Source of the DNA: an uncultured Opitutia bacterium
Lineage (GTDB): Bacteria; Verrucomicrobiota; Verrucomicrobiia; Opitutales; Opitutaceae
Assembly (NCBI GenBank): GCA_903834135.1
Contig: CAILHZ010000016.1
Location: 1 to 64,000, forward strand
Direction: 5' to 3'
DNA: 64,000 nucleotides
The notes beneath the pieces were generated by a model that saw nothing but the letters and a program-made list of their open reading frames with translations, made no database searches and was not told the DNA's origin. Each line of letters starts with the position of its first letter. Within the stretch, counting starts at the first letter, position 1. A program made the position numbers and the translations under genes. Positions 35,059 to 43,773 of the stretch are shown here, one piece after another.

Positions 35059-35642
35059 GTGTTATCCTGATAAAGACGGTTTTCGTTAATATATACAATC
35101 GCCTTATGTGGAACAAAGTAATCAAGCGATAGCCCCAAACGGCATCTTTCTCTAAGTTCAGTTGAACTCACAGCAACTAAATGTCCATCACAGCGGTGCA
35201 GTTTGAGTCCAGGAATGTCTGGTTGGGCCTTAATTGGGTACCCAGGACGCTCTAAAAAGATGAATTCGACTAACTTAACCAGTTCTGTGATCTCTTTCCA
35301 CAAATGAAGCCTAGGAAGCTGATCTCCACCGATAATCCAATAAAGCTGATCATTTGGATATAGGGCTTTAAAGTGCCTAGCTGAATCAATCGTGTAGCTA
35401 ATTCCACCACGTTTAAGCTCTACATCTGACATCTCAAAGCGCCGATCCCACTCTACTGAAGCCTTGAGCATCGAGAGCCTGTCTTTGATGTCAGACTGGA
35501 CCTCATTGGGTTTAAGCGGAGTTTGAGCAGCAGGGACCAAGATCAAGCGATCAAGCTTGAACTGTTCATACGCATCTTGGGCCGCCAAGAGGTGACCAAA
35601 GTGGATAGGATCAAAACAACCGCCTAGAAAACCGATTTTCAC
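35055..35642 (-). CDS. nadD: Nicotinate-nucleotide adenylyltransferase
   Basis: NadD joins nicotinate mononucleotide and ATP in NAD synthesis. The N-terminus has the nucleotidyltransferase motif GGCFDPIHFGHL and the C-terminus the ISSTELR-equivalent AVSSTELRERCR. Length is 195 residues. A GTG at 35642 is chosen as start because it directly precedes the first beta strand (KIGFLGG); the longer frame from a TTG at 35696 would begin inside the rpsA terminator. It overlaps rsfS by four bases (ATGA). Confidence 0.93.
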   Translation of the reverse strand: MKIGFLGGCFDPIHFGHLLAAQDAYEQFKLDRLILVPAAQTPLKPNEVQSDIKDRLSMLKASVEWDRRFEMSDVELKRGGISYTIDSARHFKALYPNDQLYWIIGGDQLPRLHLWKEITELVKLVEFIFLERPGYPIKAQPDIPGLKLHRCDGHLVAVSSTELRERCRLGLSLDYFVPHKAIVYINENRLYQDNT

Positions 35643-35694
35643 TGCGGAAAACCCTGAACAGCCAATTGCCGAGCGGCAAGGCTCATTTAAACGC

Positions 35695-35728
35695 AAAAAA
35701 GCGCCCGATCTTGTAAGATCGGACGCTT
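35695..35728 (-). terminator. Intrinsic terminator of rpsA
   Basis: The arms 35699-35712 and 35715-35728 (AAGCGCCCGATCTT and AAGATCGGACGCTT) pair with one mismatch. On the minus strand the hairpin is followed by TTTTTT (complement of 35695-35700). It lies 34 bases past the rpsA stop. Confidence 0.88.
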
Positions 35729-35762
35729 CTTTAAAAAGCTGAAAGCTTAAACTAACAGAGGA

Positions 35763-37448
35763 TTAGCTCTGAGTTTCATCTTCCTTCTTTGAGGCCTCGT
35801 CTAAGATATCACCGAGGTTCATCATATCGTTACCAGCGCTACGCTTGATTGCTTCATAAGTCGCTGTTTCAGCGGCTAATTGCTCATTGCTGTAGTTAGC
35901 TGCCTTGACGGATAAGCCTAAGCGGCGTTCGTCACGGTCGATCTTGATCACGCGAGCACTAACCGATTGGCCAGGCTTTAAATGATCTTTAACCTTGTCG
36001 ATACGATCTTCGCTGATTTGCGAGATGTGTACTAAGCCATCGATACCGTCCTTTAATTCAACGAATGCGCCGAATGAAGTGACCTTAGTAACGTTGCCTT
36101 GTACTACGTCGCCAATCTTGAAGAAAGAGTCGATGTCTGACCATGGATCAATTGCGAGCTGCTTCATGCCTAAGCTGATGCGCTGCTGTGTTGGATCCAC
36201 ATCAAGTACGATTGCGTCGACTTCATCACCCTTCTTTAACATTTCTGAAGGAAGGTTAACTTTACGTGTCCAGCTCATGTCAGAGACGTGAACCATACCG
36301 TCAATACCCTCTTCGAGTTCGATGAAGGCACCGTAAGTTGTCATGTTGCGAACCTTACCGCGAACGCGGGCACCGATTGGGTAATTATGGCGAACCATAT
36401 CCCATGGGTTTGGCTCGAGTTGGCGAAGACCAAGTGAGATCTTCTGCTCGTCTTTTTGAATTCCGAGAACAACTGCATCAACTTCTTGACCAACCTTAAG
36501 AACTTCGGATGGCTTTGTAATACGCTTTGTCCAAGACATTTCAGTGATATGCACCAAGCCTTCAACACCTGGCTCGAGTTCAACGAATGAACCGTAAGGA
36601 ACCAAGTTAACGACTTTACCGTGCACCTTAGCACCGACTGGGAACTTACGCTCGATTTCATCCCATGGATTACGAGTTGTCTGCTTAAGTCCGAGTGAAA
36701 CACGCTCTTTATCGCGGTTTACTTCGATAATCATTACCTGAATTTCTTCACCCTGCTTGAGCATTTCGGATGGGTGAGAAATACGGCCCCAGCTCATATC
36801 GGTGATATGAAGTAAGCCATCCATACCATCGAGATCGATAAACGCACCGAAATCGGTGATGTTCTTAACGATACCCTTACGGACTTGGCCTGGTTGAATT
36901 GAATCAAGTAGCGTACGACGTTTTGAGGTACGTTGTTCTTCAATTAATTCACGGCGAGAAAGAACAATGTTCTTACGCTCGAGGTTAATTTTAAGGACCT
37001 TGAAATCGTAGGTTTGTCCTACGTATTGATCGAGATTCTTTGGTGGCTGAATGTCGATATGTGAAGCAGGCATGAACGCATCAACTCCGATAGAGATGAT
37101 AAGTCCGCCTTTAACTTTAGCCTTAACGCGGCCAGTAGCCACTGAACCTTCAGGAAACTTTGTAAGGATATTATCCCAGTTTTTCTTTTGTTCGGCTTTA
37201 TCGAATGAAAGAGTCGGACTGCCGTTCTTGTCTTCGAGTTTTTCAACGAGCACTTCGATTTGGGATCCAATTTGTAGATCTCCAATATCGATAAATTCGT
37301 TGGCGGGAATGACACCTTCAGATTTGCCACCGATGTCGACAACGACTTCGTTTTGGCGAATTTCTGTGATGGTACCAGGGATGATCGCACCTTCCTTCAA
37401 CTTATCGAAGGGTGACTGTGCGAGTAGATCTTGCATGACTGAACTCAT
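35763..37448 (-). CDS. rpsA: 30S ribosomal protein S1
   Basis: S1 recruits mRNA to the 30S subunit. The 561-residue protein holds six S1 motifs, the number found in Gram-negative S1. Repeats 3-6 are clear: ITDFGAFIDL, LVPYGSFVELEPG, MTTYGAFIELEEG and VTSFGAFVELKDG, each followed by (L/V)HI or VHV and (D/E)MSW or similar. Repeats 1 and 2 are divergent, as usual, since they bind the ribosome. The gene has its own terminator downstream and a structured 5' region. Full-length S1 fits the weak or absent Shine-Dalgarno sequences seen before many genes here. Confidence 0.96.
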   Translation of the reverse strand: MSSVMQDLLAQSPFDKLKEGAIIPGTITEIRQNEVVVDIGGKSEGVIPANEFIDIGDLQIGSQIEVLVEKLEDKNGSPTLSFDKAEQKKNWDNILTKFPEGSVATGRVKAKVKGGLIISIGVDAFMPASHIDIQPPKNLDQYVGQTYDFKVLKINLERKNIVLSRRELIEEQRTSKRRTLLDSIQPGQVRKGIVKNITDFGAFIDLDGMDGLLHITDMSWGRISHPSEMLKQGEEIQVMIIEVNRDKERVSLGLKQTTRNPWDEIERKFPVGAKVHGKVVNLVPYGSFVELEPGVEGLVHITEMSWTKRITKPSEVLKVGQEVDAVVLGIQKDEQKISLGLRQLEPNPWDMVRHNYPIGARVRGKVRNMTTYGAFIELEEGIDGMVHVSDMSWTRKVNLPSEMLKKGDEVDAIVLDVDPTQQRISLGMKQLAIDPWSDIDSFFKIGDVVQGNVTKVTSFGAFVELKDGIDGLVHISQISEDRIDKVKDHLKPGQSVSARVIKIDRDERRLGLSVKAANYSNEQLAAETATYEAIKRSAGNDMMNLGDILDEASKKEDETQS

Positions 37449-37492
37449 ATACGTAGATGGACAAAACGAGGGCCGTGCTCCAAAGACACTCG

Positions 37493-37531
37493 CTAATCCT
37501 GATTAGATTTTCACCTGAAAGGCAAAAATCT
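37493..37531 (-). promoter_or_regulatory. Two overlapping hairpins in the rpsA 5' region
   Basis: CTAATC/GATTAG (37493-37506) and AGATTTT/AAAATCT (37505-37531, with an inner CCT/AGG) share bases 37505-37506, so only one can form at a time. They lie 45-83 bases upstream of the rpsA start. S1 is known to control its own translation in other bacteria; a role here is inferred. Confidence 0.35.
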
Positions 37532-37557
37532 TGGGTTAACGGTTAGACTAACGTAAA

Positions 37558-37640
37558 GAGGCCAACGGGAGCATCGCGGATACGTTGACCTGACCAATAA
37601 GAACACCGCGAAGGGTCAGATTCCCAGCCCTAGGAGCCTC
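37558..37640. other. GC-rich foldable intergenic segment upstream of rpsA
   Basis: Three nested complementary pairs are visible: GAGGC/GCCTC (37558-37562 with 37636-37640), GGGA/TCCC (37567-37570 with 37622-37625) and CGCGG/CCGCG (37575-37579 with 37606-37610). TGACC/GGTCA offers an alternative. The segment is more GC-rich than its surroundings and has no reading frame of note. It may be a small RNA, an extended rpsA leader or the end of the upstream transcript. It matches no RNA family I can name. Confidence 0.35.
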
Positions 37641-37653
37641 GAGCAAGCAGAAT

Positions 37654-39335
37654 TTAACGAATACTCAAATCAGCAAGCCTGTCTGGGTCTATAAATACCT
37701 GACCCTCATTTGCTAAATGAGTCGATAATTCTGTGTAATCTACTGATTGAACGTTAGTTGCGTTATCAATAGCTAAACAAGCCGCTGTTCCCGCAGCATG
37801 ACCCATAGACATATAAACTGGCTCCATACGGAGTGAATCAAAGGCTGCATGAGTCGCTGAAATACAAATAGGAACAATTAAATTATCACAATCTTCAGGT
37901 TGTGGAACTAAAGAGCGGTAGCTAATTCCATAATCAATACCCTGCCCCCAGGTACCTCCTTCAATATTTAATAAGCCATCGCTATCTAAATACACTGATA
38001 CGGTATGTGAATCTATGCCGTAGCTACCAAGTGCAATAGGATCACTAACAAATATATCACCCATGACATTGTGCTCAGTCATTGTATACATACCACGCAT
38101 ACGACGCGCCTCACGTATATATAAACGATACGGCATATTTCCGTTATCGATAAATCATCTGCCGCAAGACCCCACTCAGAAGCCTGCTGCCTTAATGAGA
38201 ATGGTACTCGATTATCATTAGCAGCAAACCACAACAAACCTTTCGTATAGTCAGCGTAGCGCTTGAACATAGCATCACGCTCAGCATACGATGCCTCAGG
38301 CCAAGCACTTGACATCATACTCACAAGGTCTGATGAAAATTGATAAGCGCTATTTGCATCAGCTTTATTATTAGGAAGTGGAGCAAACTTTAATATAATT
38401 CCGCCCAGTGTCTCATTAGGGCTTTTAGCAATTAAGCGAGCTAGCAGCTCATAATCTTTAGGATCATAATTATCAGGCTTTGAAACACTGATCCTATTAT
38501 CAGGATCTTGAGTCATACATAATCTAAAATTGAAAGCCTGAACTCGGTTATCGCCGTCCCCAAAATTTCCAGGAGACACAGGATCAATACCTGGAAGCAG
38601 TCCACTCGTAGGATCGCCTGCTACAACATAAGGATCAACTAAACCACGATATTCACTATGCGGCTGAATGCCGTTAAATGATTCGTTATACATCTGATTG
38701 CTTTCGCGGCCCAAGGAATAAGGAACGCCTGCAAGCGCCATCAAGTCTCCTTCGTAGGTTGCATCAATAAATATCTTACCTTGATACACTTCGCCTGTCT
38801 CCATGGTAATCGATACAATATGATTAGCCTGCTTAAAGATTCCTCGAGAACCTACACGGTCTAACCTCTGACCTAAAACGCATGTGACATGCGATTCTTG
38901 AAGCATTTGGTTAAATACATTTTCTGCAACGTGAGGTTCAAAATCCCACTGAGGAAATATAAACTTACTTGATTTACCTGAACGCAGAGAGCCAAATTTT
39001 CCGTTCGGAGATCTTGGTGTCAATTGGTATTCTTTGCATACGCGGTAAAAAAATTCTAGTGCTCTTCCTCCAACTGAGGATGGGTCATGATAATCACTGG
39101 CAGTGAGTCCACCAGTCATCATACCTCCCATGTGCTGACTGGATTCAATTAATAAAACCGACTTACCTGAAACTGCTGCTTCGTATGCAGCAATAATTCC
39201 AGCAGGCGTTCCTCCGTATACAACAAGATCATACATGCCTGTCTGGGAGGCTTTAGAAACAAGCGCAGCAAGGCTGACTAGAACTACAAAGTAAAACTTC
39301 GTAACCGACCGAAAACTGGAATTAGCAGCAATCAA
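37654..39335 (-). pseudogene. Secreted FAD-dependent oxidoreductase (FAD_oxidored family), frameshifted
   Basis: Two adjacent reading frames together encode one protein of about 559 residues. The N-terminal part (39335 to about 38155) has a signal peptide and the FAD-binding VVYGGTPAGIIAAYEAA with IESSQHMGG. The C-terminal part (to 37654) has DNGNMPYRLYIREARRMRG and GHAAGTAACLAID, both typical of the family. The frames switch at a run of three A (plus strand, 38152-38154). One more base there would restore ADDFIDNGN, so a single-base deletion (or a sequencing error) is likely. The start is a TTG. The substrate is unknown; relatives occur in polysaccharide-degrading bacteria. Confidence 0.85.
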
Positions 39336-39406
39336 CTAAGAAAGGATGATAAGACAGGGACTGTGGTTCTTTTACTAAGGGGGTCAGCAAAAGGCGTATC
39401 ACCCTC

Positions 39407-39429
39407 AAAAATAAAAGCCTGTAAAGGCT
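39407..39429 (-). terminator. Intrinsic terminator after the agmatine operon
   Basis: AGCCT (39416-39420) and AGGCT (39425-39429) form a five-base stem with loop GTAA. On the minus strand it is followed by a T-rich run (complement of 39407-39416). It lies about 40 bases past the stop of the lipoprotein gene. Confidence 0.65.
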
Positions 39430-39467
39430 CTGCGCAATAGAATTATTAATAGGCTAGCAAGAAACAC

Positions 39468-39935
39468 TTACCTAGCACTATTCGAGCCAAGACTCTGCTC
39501 AATTGCTCTAAAGTATATCTTAGCTAAAGCAGTGTCATTAAGCCCACTTTCTGTTCCCATACCTTGATGTCTTTGTGTATCAGCTTCAATTACTTCCGTT
39601 AAATTTAAACTTACCTCAGTGCCTGAACCATCAATCAAATTATGAAAATCAGCCTTAAGTGTAAATTGGTGCGAGCTACCTTGAGTGTCGCCCGCAGTGA
39701 CATCACTAATAGCGTATAAATGTCCCACTGCTGGACCGCCAGAGACATAATGGAAACTAATCTGGGATAAGGCGTTTTTTGCTGCTGCGTATGTGGTGCG
39801 AGAATCAGCCTTAAAAACACGAACCACTGCAGACGGCTTATTTGGAATATAATTGCGCAGAGTATCTGAAATATCTTCACAGCCTGCAATTAAACCAAGA
39901 AGAGCGAGGAGAAATAAAGATGAGATTAATTTCAT
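39468..39935 (-). CDS. Small lipoprotein of unknown function
   Basis: A 155-residue protein with a lipoprotein signal (LLALLGLIAGC) and mature N-terminal Cys followed by Glu-Asp. The mature domain has alternating strands (SAVVRVFKADSRTTYAAAKN, HQFTLKADFHNLIDGSGTEV), resembling small beta-alpha lipoprotein domains of the DUF3568 kind, though I cannot assign a family firmly. The ATG at 39935 overlaps the aguA stop by four bases (ATGA), so it is translationally coupled to the agmatine genes. Any function in polyamine handling is only suggested by position. Confidence 0.72.
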   Translation of the reverse strand: MKLISSLFLLALLGLIAGCEDISDTLRNYIPNKPSAVVRVFKADSRTTYAAAKNALSQISFHYVSGGPAVGHLYAISDVTAGDTQGSSHQFTLKADFHNLIDGSGTEVSLNLTEVIEADTQRHQGMGTESGLNDTALAKIYFRAIEQSLGSNSAR

Positions 39936-40990
39936 GAAGCAGGTTGTTGTTGAGTAATACAATGCAGAGTGCCTCTACCCCAAACAAGTTCCACACAATC
40001 GATAGGAACGATCTCACGATCCGGGAAACAGGAGGCTAAAATTTCTGCTGCCTTATCATCTTTTTTTGGCTGCCTAAAAGAAGGCATAAGAACAGCCCCG
40101 TTAATGACTAGGAAATTAGCATATGTTGCAGGCAGGCGCTTGCCTTCACATCTCACAGGACTAGGCATTGGAAGTTCAACCACGTTAAACGGTTTACCGG
40201 AAAGCGTTCTTAAGTCATTAAGTTTTTCACGATTATCTCTAAGCGCTTTATAATTCACATCCCGCACATTGGATTCAACCGATGTGATAATTCCGTTCTT
40301 ACTAAAAAATCGTGTTATATCATCAACGTGACCATCGGTATCGTCACCTACTATACCCTCACCCAGCCAGAGTACTTTTTTAATACCTAAATAATGTTTT
40401 AAATTTTGTTCAATTTCCAAGCGGCTTAAATCCGGATTACGGTTTTTATTAAGTAAACAAGCTTCTGTTGTAAGCAAAAGTCCTTCGCCATTTACATCAA
40501 TAGAACCACCTTCAAGTACCATCGGATTAACAAAACGTTTTAATCGAAGTGAACGTGCAATCTGATTTGGAATTAGATTATCTTGCGTAAAGTGCGGGTA
40601 TTTTCCACCCCATGCATTGAATGCCCAATCCGTGACTGCTAACTTACCGCTTTTTTTATGCTTAACAAAAATTGGCCCATGATCCCGGCACCATGCATCA
40701 TTAGTCGGATGATTATAAAAGCTTACCTGCTTCATATCTGCGCCAGCTTTAGTCACTAAAGTCTGAGCTTTTTTAGTTAGAGCTTTAGGAACATTAATCC
40801 TTACCTCTTCAAAACAACTAATGATCGCAGCAACTTTAGCAAAGACACCTGGGATTGGTCTAAAATGACGAGGCCAAGTTAACTTTCGATGAGGCCATGA
40901 AAGCCATACAGCCTCCTGATTTTCCCACTCTGCTGGCATACGATATCCCAAACCAGCTGGCGTTTGTGAATATGATGTAAAAGAGGCCAT
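39932..40990 (-). CDS. aguA: Agmatine deiminase
   Basis: AguA (peptidyl-arginine-deiminase-fold) converts agmatine to N-carbamoylputrescine. Visible are the N-terminal MPAEWENQEAVWLSWPH, the catalytic region NDAWCRDHGPIFV, LEGGSIDVNGEG, GDDTDGHVDD with the active-site Asp and His, and the C-terminal nucleophile in GRGTLHCITQQQP. The ATG at 40990 is chosen over a TTG at 41008. It follows aguB by 56 bases on the same strand, and the two complete the agmatine-to-putrescine route. Confidence 0.95.
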   Translation of the reverse strand: MASFTSYSQTPAGLGYRMPAEWENQEAVWLSWPHRKLTWPRHFRPIPGVFAKVAAIISCFEEVRINVPKALTKKAQTLVTKAGADMKQVSFYNHPTNDAWCRDHGPIFVKHKKSGKLAVTDWAFNAWGGKYPHFTQDNLIPNQIARSLRLKRFVNPMVLEGGSIDVNGEGLLLTTEACLLNKNRNPDLSRLEIEQNLKHYLGIKKVLWLGEGIVGDDTDGHVDDITRFFSKNGIITSVESNVRDVNYKALRDNREKLNDLRTLSGKPFNVVELPMPSPVRCEGKRLPATYANFLVINGAVLMPSFRQPKKDDKAAEILASCFPDREIVPIDCVELVWGRGTLHCITQQQPAS

Positions 40991-41046
40991 AACAGTATGA
41001 AGGCCCAATTTTAGACACCCTTAAGCCCCTTGCAAGCGCTGGCGGA

Positions 41047-41934
41047 CTAATCACTCAAACGTTTTACAATGCCTTCGTAAGCATCTATCCTTCTGTCTCT
41101 TAGGAATGGCCAATGGGTACGCGTATCATCAATTTTTCCTAAATCTAGGGTAGCAATTAGCACGGTTTCATCACTTTCAGATGCTTTTGAAAGAATTTCG
41201 CCACTTGTCCCTGCTACAAAACTCTGACCCCAGAAATCTATTCCGTCTTGGCCAACACTTAGTTCATGCCCAATTCGATTACAAACAGCTACATAACAAC
41301 CATTTGCAACAGCATGGGAGCGCTGAATAATCTCCCAAGAAGCGTGTTGTTTAGCCCCTAAAGTCTGTTTTTCCTTAGGATGCCAGCCAATCGCAGTCGG
41401 ATAAAAAATAATCTCTGCACCTTTCATAGCAGTTAAACGTGCAGCTTCTGGATACCACTGATCCCAGCATATAAGTACCCCAATAGTACCAAAGCGCGTC
41501 TTCCAAGATTTGAATCCTAAATCTCCAGGAGTGAAATAAAACTTCTCGTAAAAAAGCGGATCATCTGGAATGTGCATTTTTCGGTAGGCCCCAAGATACG
41601 ATCCATCAGCGTCAATCACTACTGCCGAATTATGATAAAGTCCCTGAGTACGTTTTTCGAAAAGAGAAACGATAACAACTACACCATGCTTTTTCGCAAA
41701 TACTTGGAAAGCCTGAGTAGTAGCACCCTGCAAATCTTCCGCTAAATCAAAATTTTTATAATCCTCTGTCTGACAAAAATAAGGAGTTAAAAATAATTCC
41801 TGTGTGCAAATAATCTGAGCCCCAGCCTTAACTGCTTTTTCAGCGAGGTGAAGTGCTTTACTTAAATTTGCTGCACGATCAGACCCACACGCATGCTGAA
41901 GTAATCCTAGTGTAACAGATCTGACTCCAGCCAT
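41047..41934 (-). CDS. aguB: N-carbamoylputrescine amidase
   Basis: A nitrilase-superfamily amidase of 295 residues that hydrolyses N-carbamoylputrescine to putrescine. The catalytic triad is visible: Glu46 (CTQELFL), Lys119 (YRKMHIPDD) and Cys156 (VLICWDQWYPEAAR). The IPDDP segment and FYFTPGD are typical of AguB. It follows hisG by five bases and precedes aguA, so polyamine and histidine genes share a transcription unit. Identification is firm from motifs and neighbour. Confidence 0.94.
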   Translation of the reverse strand: MAGVRSVTLGLLQHACGSDRAANLSKALHLAEKAVKAGAQIICTQELFLTPYFCQTEDYKNFDLAEDLQGATTQAFQVFAKKHGVVVIVSLFEKRTQGLYHNSAVVIDADGSYLGAYRKMHIPDDPLFYEKFYFTPGDLGFKSWKTRFGTIGVLICWDQWYPEAARLTAMKGAEIIFYPTAIGWHPKEKQTLGAKQHASWEIIQRSHAVANGCYVAVCNRIGHELSVGQDGIDFWGQSFVAGTSGEILSKASESDETVLIATLDLGKIDDTRTHWPFLRDRRIDAYEGIVKRLSD

Positions 41935-41939
41935 GGGTA

Positions 41940-42824
41940 TTAGTAAACCACTTTGTTGAGAGGATATTCTACAATACCCTCTGCACCAATGCGTTTAAGT
42001 TGAGGGATAATTTCCCGTGCTACACTTTCATCAATAATTGTTTCAAGTGCGATCCAGTCTGGATTTGAAAGCGGGGAAATCGTGGGGTTACGCAGGGCAG
42101 GAATCGTTTTAAGGATCGATTCTAGAGCAGCCTTAGGGGCATTCATTTTAAGCCCGACCTTAGAGCCTGCCTCGAGCGCTCCAGTGAGCAGCATAGCAAT
42201 GGTTTCAATTTTCTTGCGCTTTGCTGGATCAGCCCAGCTCTTCTTATTGGCAATAAACTTAGTGTTGGTCTCCAGTAACGTATCGATAATACGAAGCTTA
42301 TTAGCACGAATTGAATTTCCTGTTTCAGTAATATCAACGATCGCGTCGACTAGATCAGGAACTTTAACTTCGGTTGCACCCCAAGAGAATTCAACTTCAA
42401 CATTAATTTTCTTAGATTCGAAGTAGCGCTTAACTGTACCCACAAGTTCAGTAGCGACACGCTTACCGGCAAGATCTTCTGGTTTTTGATAAGAAGAACT
42501 TTCTGGAACACACAACACCCAGCGGGATTTCTTAACCGAAGCCCTGCTGTAAATTAAATCGCAGACTTCAACGACGTCGGAATTATTTTCCTGAATCCAA
42601 TCAAAGCCAGTTAAGCCACAGTCAAAAAAACCATGCTCAACATAACGGCTCACTTCTTGAGCACGAATAAAACGACCATCAAGTTCTGCGTCATCAATGG
42701 ATGGCTTATACGAACGAGATGATGTCGTAATTTTCCACCCTGCTTTTGCAAAAAGCGCTTTAGTGGATTCCTCGAGGCTACCTTTTGGTAGTCCCAACAT
42801 AAGAAGTGGCTTTATTTCTGGCAC
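41940..42824 (-). CDS. hisG: ATP phosphoribosyltransferase, long form
   Basis: HisG starts histidine synthesis by joining ATP and PRPP. The 294-residue length and a C-terminal regulatory ACT-like domain (after about 215: [20 protein letters not shown]) mark the long, self-sufficient form that does not need HisZ. The N-terminus has [12 protein letters not shown], and the PRPP loop is [18 protein letters not shown]. The start is taken as a GTG at 42824; the frame also allows a TTG at 42836. It is the first gene of a run with aguB and aguA. No other his genes are near. Confidence 0.93.
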   Translation of the reverse strand: MPEIKPLLMLGLPKGSLEESTKALFAKAGWKITTSSRSYKPSIDDAELDGRFIRAQEVSRYVEHGFFDCGLTGFDWIQENNSDVVEVCDLIYSRASVKKSRWVLCVPESSSYQKPEDLAGKRVATELVGTVKRYFESKKINVEVEFSWGATEVKVPDLVDAIVDITETGNSIRANKLRIIDTLLETNTKFIANKKSWADPAKRKKIETIAMLLTGALEAGSKVGLKMNAPKAALESILKTIPALRNPTISPLSNPDWIALETIIDESVAREIIPQLKRIGAEGIVEYPLNKVVY

Positions 42825-42890
42825 ACCACAGTACAAACCACAGAGGCGTCACATGTCCACGGGGAATTCTCTACCCTAGTAACTGCTCAC

Positions 42891-43769
42891 TTAGAACAAT
42901 TCAGGCTGTCCGTAGCGTTTCTGAGCCTCAGCTAGAGTAGATCGCATCTGCATGTCCTCGAGTAACTTATACAATTCTTCATGCTTGGGTTTACCCTCTT
43001 CTAAAGGAATTACAGGGTGACTTAAATTAAGCGTTATTAAGGTGCGATTTAATCTTAAACGCTCGGCAGCCTCAATTACAGCAGGTCTAAAACGCTCGGG
43101 TTGGATTTCTGAAGCATGACTAATAACTCCTTCAAGGTCTCCAAAAGCTGAAATCCACTTCACTGCTGTCTTGGGTCCAACGCCATCAACACCAGGAATA
43201 TTATCTGCAGTATCCCCCACCAGAGATAAATAATCAGCAATACGTTCAGGCGGTACACCAAATTTTTCGATTACAGCACTACGATCCATTCTTCTCCAAC
43301 CTAGTTTCGGATTAGATGTTGCCGGTGGCAGCATGATCGTAATTTTATCTCCTACGATCTGAGCAAAATCTTTATCAGAACTTAAAATTAATACCTCGTG
43401 ACCTTGCTTTGCTAGTTCAACAGCTTCTGAAGCAAGCAAGTCATCACTTTCAACACCGTGTTGTTCCACGGCTTTAATTCCCATCGCTTTAGTGAGCTGT
43501 TTTAAAACAGGAATTTGAAGAACAAGCCCTTCAGGCATTTCTTTACGCTGAGCTTTATATTCTGGATGAAGTGCGAGTCTATCTTGAGCGCCACCTAAAT
43601 CAAAAAAGACTACACTTACATCTGGCTTCTCTTGATCCTCTAAACGCCAAATTGCTTTAGCCCAGCCGTGTAGAGCATTTGTTGGGAATCCATCATCGCG
43701 GGCCAGATCCGGTATTCCGTAGAAGCACCGGTAAGCGAGATTAAATCCATCAACAAGAAGGACCTTCAT
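42891..43769 (-). CDS. 5'-3' exonuclease (PolA N-terminal type)
   Basis: A stand-alone FEN-type flap nuclease of 292 residues. Metal-binding acidic residues are visible in LLVDGFNLAYR, VVFFDLGG, VESDDLLASEA, LSSDKDFAQIV and LVGDTADNIPGVDGVGPKTA, which includes the helix-two-turn-helix. There is no polymerase domain, so it may process Okazaki RNA beside PolA or act in repair. The ATG at 43769 lies four bases past the smc stop, so the pair is co-transcribed. Confidence 0.9.
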   Translation of the reverse strand: MKVLLVDGFNLAYRCFYGIPDLARDDGFPTNALHGWAKAIWRLEDQEKPDVSVVFFDLGGAQDRLALHPEYKAQRKEMPEGLVLQIPVLKQLTKAMGIKAVEQHGVESDDLLASEAVELAKQGHEVLILSSDKDFAQIVGDKITIMLPPATSNPKLGWRRMDRSAVIEKFGVPPERIADYLSLVGDTADNIPGVDGVGPKTAVKWISAFGDLEGVISHASEIQPERFRPAVIEAAERLRLNRTLITLNLSHPVIPLEEGKPKHEELYKLLEDMQMRSTLAEAQKRYGQPELF

Positions 43770-43773
43770 TAAG

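Noticed and set aside
35643-35696. N-terminal extension of NadD from a TTG at 35696
   Set aside because: It would start inside the rpsA terminator, and the family begins at KIGFLGG, just after the GTG at 35642.
37580-37605. GGTCAGGTC on the minus strand, recalling the SRP (4.5S) RNA core
   Set aside because: The essential GGAA tetraloop and GGAAGCAGC segment are absent and the surrounding pairing does not form the SRP helix 8.
37600-37640. GGGTCAGATTCCC resembling a tRNA T arm
   Set aside because: No anticodon arm, acceptor stem or CCA region of correct spacing can be placed around it.
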